This document shows, piece after piece, positions 1-5,147 of a stretch of 5,203 nucleotides of DNA. Source of the stretch: Planctomycetota bacterium (lineage in GTDB: Bacteria > Planctomycetota > Planctomycetia > Pirellulales > Thermoguttaceae). The DNA lies in assembly GCA_025356915.1 (NCBI GenBank), contig JANXQG010000583.1, forward strand, positions 1 to 5,203, given 5' to 3'. How positions within the stretch are numbered: the stretch's first letter is position 1; the number at the start of each line of letters is the position of its first letter. The notes beneath the pieces were generated by a model that saw only the letters and a program-made list of their open reading frames with translations, was not told where the DNA came from and ran no database searches. The position numbers and the translations under genes were made by a program.

Positions 1-36
1 GCACCATGGGCGCAACAAAAGTACCGGCAAAAGGTT

Positions 37-72
37 AGACGTTTCATCAGCCTAGGTTCGGCTGAAACATCT
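37..72 (-). terminator. Possible weak terminator hairpin after the response regulator gene
   Basis: GTTTC (41-45) and AGCC (49-52) pair with GGCT (60-63) and GAAAC (64-68), leaving a 3-nt bulge (46-48) and a 7-nt loop (53-59). AGA (37-39) can extend the stem with TCT (70-72) across one mismatch. It lies about 45 bp past the stop codon of the minus-strand regulator. Read on that strand the stem is followed by AACC and then only four T, so the U-tract is poor. It could be a weak terminator or a chance hairpin. Nothing else in 1-115 is convincing: a short plus-strand frame ending at 38 is too short to judge. Confidence 0.3.
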
Positions 73-115
73 GATCGAGTTCCGCCGAAGAATAATCCGG
101 GTTAGGCGACGGCGT

Positions 116-1456
116 TCACGGCCTCAAGCCATACTTTTTAATCTTATTATAAACCGTGACCCGATCAACCTGGAGAATCTCTGCAGCGCGAGTGATATTG
201 CCGGAAGTGCTCACGAGTACGGCGGCAATGTGTTGCTTTTCAACGTCATCCAACGATTGGATCGGGGGCGCAGGGTGCAGCTCGCGGCGAACTGGCAGAT
301 CGCTAGGCAGGATCGCCGGCGGTCGGCCGACCACCATGGCCCGTTCGATGGCGTTGGAAAGTTCACGGACATTGCCGGGCCAATCGTAGTTCATCAGCAG
401 TTCCATGGCCTGGGGAGAAATCTGGCTAATGCGGCTGTCCATTTGTCGGGAAAAGCGATCGAGAAAGTGTTGTGCCAAGGCAGGAATATCGGTGCGGCGC
501 GCCCGCAAAGGTGGCAACTCGATCGTAAAAACATTGATGCGGTAATAGAAATCCTCGCGAACACGGCCCTCCTGGAGTGCTTTGAAAAGGTTGTCGTTGG
601 TGGCGCAAATCACGCGGAAATCGACCTTCTTCGGTCGGTCGGCACCTAGGCGAAACACCTCGTGGGTTTCCAGAACTCGCAGTAGATCGACCTGCATCTT
701 GGCATTAATGGCCCCCACCTCGTCGAGGAACAAGGTGCCGCCGTCAGCCAATTCGATCTTGCCTTTGCGCTGCTCGTCGGCTCCCGTAAAAGCCCCCTTT
801 TCATGGCCGAAAAGTTCGCTTTCCAGCAGGCTGTCGGGAAGACCGCCGCAGTTGACGGCCACGATCGGCGCGTAGCGTCGCTTGCTGGCGACATGGATAG
901 CACGTGCGACCAACTCCTTGCCCGTTCCGCTTTCACCGAGGATCAGCACCGTGGCCTCGGTTTTGGCGACGTGCTCGATCAACTCCAATACCTTTTGCAT
1001 CGGCGGACTTTCGCCGACGATTTCCTGCTCGCCAGCCATTTCATCAATGGTTCCTCGCAGTTGCCGATTCTCCTCGAGCAATCGTCGCTGGACCAATGCC
1101 TGGGCTACCACATGGCTGAGTTCCTCCGGATTGAGGGGCTTGGTAACATAATCCGCCGCGCCCAGCTTCAGGGCACGAACTGCCGTATCAACGGAAGCGC
1201 AAGCTGTGATCATGATGACGATCACCGTGGGTGCGGTACGACGGATCTGTTCGAGCAAACGCATGCCGTCCATGCCGGGCAAGCGGATGTCGAGAAGTAC
1301 GACGTCAAAATCGCTCGACTGCATCGCTCCCATCGCTTCCGTGGCATCGGCTGTCACTTGAACTTCATAGCCGTCCTTGCGGAACCAATGATTGAGGGAA
1401 TCGCGGACGGAGAACTCGTCATCGACGATCAGGATGCGAGCCAGGGGTTGGGGCAT
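116..1456 (-). CDS. Sigma-54-dependent response regulator, NtrC family
   Basis: This 446-residue cytoplasmic protein is a complete enhancer-binding activator of RpoN-dependent transcription. The receiver domain (about 7-120) keeps the acidic pair D12-D13, phospho-acceptor D56 (LLDIRLPG), T84 and K106. A linker helix leads to the AAA+ domain (about 146-375) with Walker A GESGTGKE (174-181), the sigma-54 contact loop GAFTGA (221-226), Walker B GGTLFLDE (239-246), likely arginine fingers R300/R306 and the WPGNVREL motif (359-366). A Fis-type helix-turn-helix ends the protein (about 407-444, NITRAAEILQVDRVTVYNK). No key residue is missing, so it should be phosphorylated by a histidine kinase, hydrolyse ATP and remodel the sigma-54 holoenzyme. 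The partner kinase is not in the window. I chose the ATG at 1456 because the receiver starts right after it; an in-frame ATG at 1504 would add 16 unlikely residues. Neither start has a good Shine-Dalgarno site. The gene is divergent from the PEP-CTERM gene. Its target genes cannot be told from the sequence. Confidence 0.95.
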   Translation of the reverse strand: MPQPLARILIVDDEFSVRDSLNHWFRKDGYEVQVTADATEAMGAMQSSDFDVVLLDIRLPGMDGMRLLEQIRRTAPTVIVIMITACASVDTAVRALKLGAADYVTKPLNPEELSHVVAQALVQRRLLEENRQLRGTIDEMAGEQEIVGESPPMQKVLELIEHVAKTEATVLILGESGTGKELVARAIHVASKRRYAPIVAVNCGGLPDSLLESELFGHEKGAFTGADEQRKGKIELADGGTLFLDEVGAINAKMQVDLLRVLETHEVFRLGADRPKKVDFRVICATNDNLFKALQEGRVREDFYYRINVFTIELPPLRARRTDIPALAQHFLDRFSRQMDSRISQISPQAMELLMNYDWPGNVRELSNAIERAMVVGRPPAILPSDLPVRRELHPAPPIQSLDDVEKQHIAAVLVSTSGNITRAAEILQVDRVTVYNKIKKYGLRP

Positions 1457-1542
1457 GGATATGTTTTCTTTGTAGTGATGTGGGACGAGTGAAACGAGCC
1501 CCATACGCGCACGAAGTTAAGGAAATTATTTTTTAATGAAAC

Positions 1543-1601
1543 GGGGAAGTCCTTATACCAGAAGAGGTTACGAACTGAAACCTGGAAGAAGGAGCTTCCC
1601 C
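1543..1601. promoter_or_regulatory. Bulged stem-loop / dyad in the divergent control region
   Basis: GGGGAAG (1543-1549) is the exact reverse complement of CTTCCCC (1595-1601). TCC (1550-1552) and GGA (1591-1593) extend the stem to 10 bp with one bulged base (1594). Inside it, AGGTT (1565-1569) pairs with AACCT (1579-1583), and CC (1558-1559) can pair with GG (1584-1585) across a bulge. On the minus strand the structure would sit in the leader RNA of the response regulator, possibly at its 5' end. As DNA it lies about 150-200 bp upstream of the candidate sigma-54 promoter, a normal distance for an activator binding site. No U-tract follows on either strand, so it is not a terminator. Confidence 0.4.
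1589..1594 (+). promoter_or_regulatory. Shine-Dalgarno-like site before the 1602 ORF
   Basis: AAGGAG lies seven bases before the ATG at 1602 and is the strongest ribosome-binding match in the window. It is the main reason to take the small frame starting at 1602 seriously and to prefer that start over the in-frame ATG at 1536. It overlaps the right arm of the 1543-1601 dyad, so the match may instead be a by-product of that structure. Confidence 0.35.
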
Positions 1602-1841
1602 ATGGCGATTATAACGCAAGTCACGGAGTTGTTGCAGGGATTGTTGGAGAAATTGTTGGAGAAATCGATGGACATGCCGGCGCATTCTCTTGCTACAAAG
1701 GCGTTTACAACATGCAATGGTTCGTCAAATTGGATGCCCGGTGAATTGGCGCATCCTTTGCCCAGAAAGAAAACCGAGTCGGCAGAAGCTGGCAGTCTCC
1801 CAACAATGACAATTCACTCTCATCGAAAGCGTCTAATATGA
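1602..1841 (+). CDS. Small hypothetical ORF, 79 residues, doubtful
   Basis: I do not recognise this protein. It begins with an amphipathic Leu/Glu-rich helix (TELLQGLLEKLLEK, about 8-21) and then becomes Ser/Thr/Pro- and base-rich, with no signal peptide or membrane segment. In its favour: AAGGAG seven bases before the start, and a stop codon that overlaps the next ATG in the form ATGA (1838-1841), an arrangement typical of translationally coupled genes. Against it: codon use beyond the first 30 codons is unremarkable, a +2-shifted frame over about 1613-1741 looks more gene-like, and the candidate sigma-54 promoter lies inside it. The leucine repeat at the N-terminus comes from a 12-bp direct duplication (1640-1663). 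It could be a leader peptide, part of a decayed gene, or not translated. Confidence 0.22.
   Translation: MAIITQVTELLQGLLEKLLEKSMDMPAHSLATKAFTTCNGSSNWMPGELAHPLPRKKTESAEAGSLPTMTIHSHRKRLI
1608..1613 (-). promoter_or_regulatory. Candidate -10 box for the response regulator gene
   Basis: On the minus strand positions 1613-1608 read TATAAT, a perfect sigma-70 -10 hexamer, followed by six bases and then GGGG from 1601 down, which would put transcription start at or near the first G of the adjacent dyad. No good -35 box is present 16-18 bp upstream. A second option is TGGTATAAG on the minus strand (1561-1553), an extended -10-like sequence that would start within the dyad. Either would leave a leader of roughly 90-145 nt before the ATG at 1456. 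Confidence 0.3.
1640..1663 (+). repeat. 12-bp tandem duplication, two copies
   Basis: ATTGTTGGAGAA occurs twice back to back (1640-1651 and 1652-1663) without a mismatch. The unit is a multiple of three, so it keeps every frame open: it gives LLEK-like repeats in the 1602 frame and IVGE-like repeats in the +2 frame. Two copies are too few to call a regulatory array; it is most simply a local slippage duplication. Confidence 0.5.
1747..1762 (+). promoter_or_regulatory. Candidate sigma-54 (-24/-12) promoter
   Basis: TGGCGC, five bases, then TTGCC matches the RpoN consensus TGGCAC-N5-TTGCA with the essential GG (1748-1749) and GC (1760-1761) at the exact spacing. The mismatches are the fifth base of the -24 element and the last base of the -12 element. 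It faces right, with predicted start near 1773, 65 bp before the ATG at 1838 and upstream of the PEP-CTERM gene. The divergent neighbour is a sigma-54 activator, which raises the chance that the site is real. Short motifs like this do occur by chance, and no experiment supports it. Confidence 0.42.
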
Positions 1842-2098
1842 AATCGACCAATTTTTCCATTCGCCAGCGTGGTGTCAGGCCCCTCCGCCTCGAGTCGTTG
1901 GAAACTCGCGTAGCTAGTGTCACCGGCACGCTCGCCTGGGCACCACAGGACATTCGTGCAAACTCACCCCTTCGTGAGGCGAATGCACGTGGTTTCCGTG
2001 GAAATCGCGACAATCACTTGACAAAAAATTTTAGCACCGTACAATGGGTGTTATCATCGTGTTATTGTTGTTCGCTTGACCTGAGGAAGTTCACATGA
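1838..2098 (+). CDS. Short ORF with LEPR-XLL-like motif, possibly a truncated surface-protein gene
   Basis: The frame encodes 86 residues. Residues about 12-26 (GVRPLRLESLETRVA) resemble the LEPR-XLL motif found near the N-terminus of many large planctomycete surface proteins, where a basic stretch precedes L-E-x-L-E-x-R. The basic start (MKSTNFSIRQR) fits that placement. What follows has no recognisable domain, and the last 25 or so codons run through the AT-rich sigma-70 promoter of the next gene and end in a cysteine-rich tail, so this is probably not an intact member. Codon use looks natural to about 2010. Its ATG overlaps the previous stop, and its TGA overlaps the start of the PEP-CTERM gene (ATGA at 2095-2098). 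It may be a small coupled gene under the candidate sigma-54 promoter or the stub of a deleted surface-protein gene. No strong ribosome-binding site precedes it. Confidence 0.35.
   Translation: MKSTNFSIRQRGVRPLRLESLETRVASVTGTLAWAPQDIRANSPLREANARGFRGNRDNHLTKNFSTVQWVLSSCYCCSLDLRKFT
2018..2045 (+). promoter_or_regulatory. Sigma-70 promoter of the PEP-CTERM gene
   Basis: TTGACA (2018-2023, perfect -35) is followed after a 16-bp AT-rich spacer by TACAAT (2040-2045, five of six -10 bases). Transcription would start near 2052, about 43 bp before the ATG at 2095. This is the best housekeeping promoter match in the window, lies in an AT-rich dip and points at a clear gene. It lies inside the 1838-2098 frame, which argues that the PEP-CTERM gene can be expressed independently of that frame. 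Confidence 0.65.
2083..2087 (+). promoter_or_regulatory. Ribosome binding site of the PEP-CTERM gene
   Basis: GAGGA lies seven bases before the ATG at 2095, good spacing for a Shine-Dalgarno site. It decides the start at 2095 over the in-frame ATG at 2128, which has no comparable site upstream. Confidence 0.6.
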
Positions 2099-3144
2099 AA
2101 AGCATTTTCAACGCGATAGGTCGCAGAATGAGGCTTCAACTCACGTGCTCCTCGCGTCTGAGCGCGTGTTGTATCACGCCTGCAACGGTTTTCGTCATCG
2201 TTTTGGCGGCAATGCCTGTTTTTGCCGGCAACATCGGCATCCAGGGAACGATGTCGAACTTTGACGTCTTCAACGAAACCGGCTCGAATGTCTATGGCGC
2301 CGAACTCGATCTTGAAGGCGTCCACCCCAATCAGGTCATGAAGACCTATCCATCGCACTTCACAAATGCGACGATGACTGACTACACTACCACCACAACG
2401 TTTGGCACCAAGATCGTATTCACCGGTTATAACTTCACTCCCCCCGATCCATTTATCACTCCCACAGTCGGGGTGACCACCAATGGGCACTATGCCGTTA
2501 ATAAAATAGGATGCGAGCATTTTGGGTTCTCCGTTAGTGCCCAACCAACCGCCACAAAGTTCTACTGGCTCAACCAAGCTTCTACCGCACTCACGGCCCC
2601 GCTATCGATACCACAACCAACCTGGACGTATGTTCCAGCCGCGGGTGCCGCTCCGGCGGTCATGCAAGCAGTACTGGCACCGATTCCTCCGCCGGCGGTA
2701 TCATGGCCCGATGCCGTTTGGGTGAAAACCTATGTGACCGAACTGACGCGGCAGGTTGACCTCAATGAGTTGATTTCCGCTCCACCGGCTAACCAGGTGG
2801 CCCCGCAGTTGCCGTCGCAAGTGGAAGCCGAGTGGGAGTTGCTCCCAGGCGATACCAAGCTGCCGGAGCCTGATATCTCGTTAGCCGACGCAACCCAATC
2901 GATCCTGCGGCGTTACGAGTATTTCCAGTACACCGGAACCTACGACGAGTTCCACCTGCCGAACTCGTTATTTACTGGCGGCACGCCAGACCCCCAAGAG
3001 CTTGGGCAATTCATCGCAGCCAATATGGTTGCAGTGAACCTTGAAGTGGTTCCGGAGCCATCCACCTTGGCGTTATTAGTCGCCGGGCTTGGCATGTCAG
3101 GCTTGATGGTCTTCCGCCATCGACGCCGTCGCCAAATGGGCTAA
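2095..3144 (+). CDS. Secreted PEP-CTERM sorting domain protein of unknown function
   Basis: This 349-residue protein is built for export and surface sorting. A long basic N-terminus precedes a hydrophobic core (about 30-43, ATVFVIVLAAMPVFA) with a likely signal peptidase I site after A44. The C-terminus is a textbook PEP-CTERM signal: PEP at 320-322 (VPEPSTLALL), a hydrophobic helix (about 325-340) and a basic tail RHRRRR (341-346), the substrate of an exosortase that removes the tail on the way to the cell surface or exopolysaccharide matrix. The mature part is Pro/Thr-rich and looks beta-rich. Distinct stretches are FNETGSNVYGAELDLEG, CEHFGF (140-144), TWTYVPA, DAVWVK (206-211), VEAEWELL (243-250) and RRYEYFQYTG (from 272). 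From memory these resemble a family of PEP-CTERM proteins of unknown function found in several phyla; I cannot confirm that here. No catalytic motif is visible and no exosortase is nearby. Expression likely comes from the sigma-70 promoter at 2018-2045, perhaps also the sigma-54 site at 1747. Confidence 0.95.
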   Translation: MKSIFNAIGRRMRLQLTCSSRLSACCITPATVFVIVLAAMPVFAGNIGIQGTMSNFDVFNETGSNVYGAELDLEGVHPNQVMKTYPSHFTNATMTDYTTTTTFGTKIVFTGYNFTPPDPFITPTVGVTTNGHYAVNKIGCEHFGFSVSAQPTATKFYWLNQASTALTAPLSIPQPTWTYVPAAGAAPAVMQAVLAPIPPPAVSWPDAVWVKTYVTELTRQVDLNELISAPPANQVAPQLPSQVEAEWELLPGDTKLPEPDISLADATQSILRRYEYFQYTGTYDEFHLPNSLFTGGTPDPQELGQFIAANMVAVNLEVVPEPSTLALLVAGLGMSGLMVFRHRRRRQMG

Positions 3145-3145
3145 G

Positions 3146-3254
3146 GACCGGCGAATCAATAACTGTCGTAGGACGGATTGGCAATCCGTCGAATTGCCGG
3201 ACGGATTGCCAATCCGTCCTACGGCCAAGTCCGACACTTATTGAAGCGCCGGTC
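3146..3254. mobile_element. MITE-like palindromic element flanked by 5-bp direct repeats
   Basis: The element starts GACCGGCG and ends CGCCGGTC, a perfect 8-bp terminal inverted repeat. The match extends to 22 bp (3146-3167 against 3233-3254) with three mismatches. It is flanked on both sides by the direct repeat CTAAG (3141-3145 and 3255-3259), as expected for a target-site duplication. Most of the interior is a second, perfect inverted repeat. There is no room for a protein, so any movement would depend on a transposase supplied elsewhere. The left copy of the flanking repeat contains the TAA stop (3142-3144) of the PEP-CTERM gene, so insertion immediately behind the stop left the protein intact. 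It could also be described as a REP/REPIN-like palindrome. It lies between convergent genes and may act as a transcription barrier. Confidence 0.55.
3167..3223. repeat. Perfect 24-bp inverted repeat made of nested palindromes
   Basis: Bases 3167-3190 are the exact reverse complement of 3200-3223, with a 9-nt loop (3191-3199). Each arm also contains its own palindrome: GACGGATTG, one base, CAATCCGTC (3172-3190 and 3200-3218). The sequence can therefore form one long hairpin or two short ones on either strand. It lies 22 bp past the PEP-CTERM stop and about 120 bp past the kinase stop, so it could stop or slow transcription from both sides, although neither strand has a U-tract after the stem. 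Confidence 0.85.
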
Positions 3255-3340
3255 CTAAGCCGCCATAGTTTATCCGTTCGCTATAATGGGGCTGGCCAAG
3301 GCTAGGCACTCAGGCGTCACCCAGGAAACAACAATAATCG

Positions 3341-5143
3341 TCACTTTTCTTTTTCCAGTGCCGCGTGTGCGTGTTGGACTAGATCCTTTGCCCAGGTCTT
3401 GTTCTGATAAAGCACGATGACTGCCCGGTAGATCGCGTTGGCACGTTGGGGATCGGTCTTACGTAGTTCGTCGGCCCGGTTGATACGATTCTGCACAAGG
3501 ATCCGTTGTTCTTGACTTTGGACATCATACTGCTGGCGGAACTCGCTCAGCCGCCGCTTGGCCAACTGGATGCAGCGCCAATTCGGTCCGAATGCCTCGT
3601 TGGGTGACTCGGAAAGATCGATCATCGCCTGAAGCTTTGCAATGCCGGCCTCAAGGTCGTCGCGGGCGGTGTATAATGCATCAAGGTAATTTCGCTCGAC
3701 GGGCGATAGTGGAGTTTGCAAATTTACCCCTTTGGCCAAAAGTTCCAGCCGCCGCTCCAGACGCGACAATTCGATCCGTTCCACGTAATCCTTCAAGTCT
3801 TCGCTACGAGAATCGTGAGGAAACCGGGTGAGGAACGCGCGTATATCGTCTTCAGCTTGCTCCAACGCCTCCGTCGACTCGCCCTTGGTTTGTCGATGAA
3901 TGCGCTGGTAAAGTCCCTCGGCTGATGGAGGTTGAAGCATATACCACGCCAGCAGCCACACGGCGAGAAGTCCGAGCACCAGTGCCCAGGTCTGCGGCGA
4001 TATCCAAGTGCCTGCGGGCCGTTCCGGCGGTGGTTCGTCCAACTCGCCGGGTCGGACCGGCACGAACCGCGCTGGCGTTCGCGGCAGTTCTGGCAATGGT
4101 CCTATCGCTACCGCTGGCAGTGGAATTCCAGCCGTGGCCAGGCTGGTCTCGGGCAGGCCAGCCTGGACGGATGGCGGCGAGTTGGGCAATTCCGGATGGT
4201 CCGAGGCTTGTGTGACGGCAATGGTCGGTGCATAAGGGTTAATCGGCAGAGGATCAACTTCCGAGAGCGAACCACTGGTCGCTGGATCGACTGTTACCTG
4301 CATTGCTTCGTTAGGTGGTGACACGGTGAATGTCTCCAGCATCATCTCCAAGCGTCGTTCGAGCACCATCGGCGTGGCGAGGCGGCGGTTTGGATCCTTC
4401 TCCAAGAGACGGTGAATGATCTGCTCCAGTTCGGTGGGAATATCAACCGCAAACTGTCCCAACGCAACCGGTTTCTCGAACCGCTGCTTATCCAACATCT
4501 CGACGAACGATTTGGCGTTGTATAAAGGACGGTGAGCCAAAAGTACGTAAAGTACGGCACCCAGACTGTAGAGATCACTGCGAGGATCGACGGCGCGGCC
4601 CTCGGCTTGCTCGGGGGCCATGAATTCCGCGGTTCCCAGCACACTGCCCACCCCCGTGATACGCACATTGCCGAACAATCGCGCGATGCCGAAGTCGGAA
4701 AGTTTCAACACACCTTCTTCAGTCAACAGCAGATTGCCAGGCTTGATGTCGCGATGGATCACGCCGCGGTCGTGAGCGTGCCGCAATGCCCGAGCGACGG
4801 CGATGCCGAACTGGGTCACCTCTCGCCACTGAAACGCTCGGCCGCGGCCGAGCTGCTCTTCCAGGCTGCTGCCAGCTACAAATTCCATGGCATAGAAGAT
4901 ATGTTCCTGATCTTCACCAAAGCCGAAAATCTGTACGATGTTCGGATGATTGAGCTTTCGCAGAGTCTCGATTTCAGCCTTGAAACGATCGCGGAAGTCG
5001 GACTGCTGGGCCATCTCGGCGGCTAGCAGTTTGACGGCGGCCGTCTGGCCCGACGATTCGTCCACCCCCAGGTAGACCGTGCCCATGCCGCCGCGGCCGA
5101 TTTTGCGGACGATTCGGTATGGGCCAAGGAAAGAGGGAAGCAT
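3341..5143 (-). CDS. Membrane-anchored eukaryotic-type Ser/Thr protein kinase
   Basis: This 600-residue protein has an intact N-terminal kinase domain (about 9-270): glycine loop IGRGGMGTVY (15-24), ATP lysine K38, helix-C glutamate E57, catalytic HRDIKPGN (130-137), DFG (150-152), APE (176-178) and the structural aspartate D190 (DLYSLG). It is an RD-type kinase of the PknB/Pkn style, predicted to be active and to be switched on by activation-loop phosphorylation. A Pro-rich linker (about 275-383) leads to one transmembrane helix (about 386-403) and a roughly 195-residue charged, largely helical C-terminal region predicted outside the cytoplasmic membrane. That region has no PASTA, WD40 or FHA motif; parts such as DDIRAFLTRFPHDSRSEDL look TPR-like. 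It may sense a signal or bind a partner. The start at 5143 places the usual short GPYRIVRKIG lead-in before the glycine loop. No Shine-Dalgarno site is present; the bases before the ATG are CT-rich on the coding strand. The substrate is unknown. The gene is convergent with the PEP-CTERM gene. Confidence 0.97.
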   Translation of the reverse strand: MLPSFLGPYRIVRKIGRGGMGTVYLGVDESSGQTAAVKLLAAEMAQQSDFRDRFKAEIETLRKLNHPNIVQIFGFGEDQEHIFYAMEFVAGSSLEEQLGRGRAFQWREVTQFGIAVARALRHAHDRGVIHRDIKPGNLLLTEEGVLKLSDFGIARLFGNVRITGVGSVLGTAEFMAPEQAEGRAVDPRSDLYSLGAVLYVLLAHRPLYNAKSFVEMLDKQRFEKPVALGQFAVDIPTELEQIIHRLLEKDPNRRLATPMVLERRLEMMLETFTVSPPNEAMQVTVDPATSGSLSEVDPLPINPYAPTIAVTQASDHPELPNSPPSVQAGLPETSLATAGIPLPAVAIGPLPELPRTPARFVPVRPGELDEPPPERPAGTWISPQTWALVLGLLAVWLLAWYMLQPPSAEGLYQRIHRQTKGESTEALEQAEDDIRAFLTRFPHDSRSEDLKDYVERIELSRLERRLELLAKGVNLQTPLSPVERNYLDALYTARDDLEAGIAKLQAMIDLSESPNEAFGPNWRCIQLAKRRLSEFRQQYDVQSQEQRILVQNRINRADELRKTDPQRANAIYRAVIVLYQNKTWAKDLVQHAHAALEKEK

Positions 5144-5147
5144 GGGA

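Noticed and set aside
803..1492. 229-codon plus-strand open frame opposite the response regulator
   Set aside because: It lies wholly against a gene with every family motif intact, its translation has no recognisable domain, and long antisense frames are common opposite GC-rich genes. The same applies to the plus-strand frame 230-649.
1457..1504. N-terminal extension of the response regulator from the ATG at 1504
   Set aside because: The added 16 residues lie outside the receiver fold, which normally starts within about 10 residues of the first Met, as it does from 1456.
1536..1601. Longer start at 1536 for the small rightward ORF
   Set aside because: No ribosome-binding site precedes 1536, the added residues come from the dyad, and AAGGAG points to 1602.
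1742..1744. TGA as a recoded (selenocysteine) codon joining two open stretches in one frame
   Set aside because: There is no convincing stem-loop right after it, no known selenoprotein motif around it, and a plain nonsense codon in a decayed or non-coding frame explains it better.
2158..2169. Lipobox-like LSAC (residues 22-25) in the PEP-CTERM protein
   Set aside because: A lipobox must follow the hydrophobic core, but here the core comes after it (about 30-43) and ends in an ordinary AxA-type site (VFA).
2062..2577. 171-codon minus-strand open frame opposite the start of the PEP-CTERM gene
   Set aside because: It runs against a clear signal peptide and promoter and has no recognisable content. 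The minus-strand frame 1705-2013 was dropped for the same reason.
3282..3287. TATAAT on the plus strand in the convergent intergenic region
   Set aside because: No -35 box lies at a workable distance, and the only thing downstream is the 3' end of the oppositely oriented kinase gene.
4532..5026. 164-codon plus-strand open frame opposite the kinase domain
   Set aside because: It mirrors the kinase catalytic region, with no domain, promoter or ribosome-binding site of its own.
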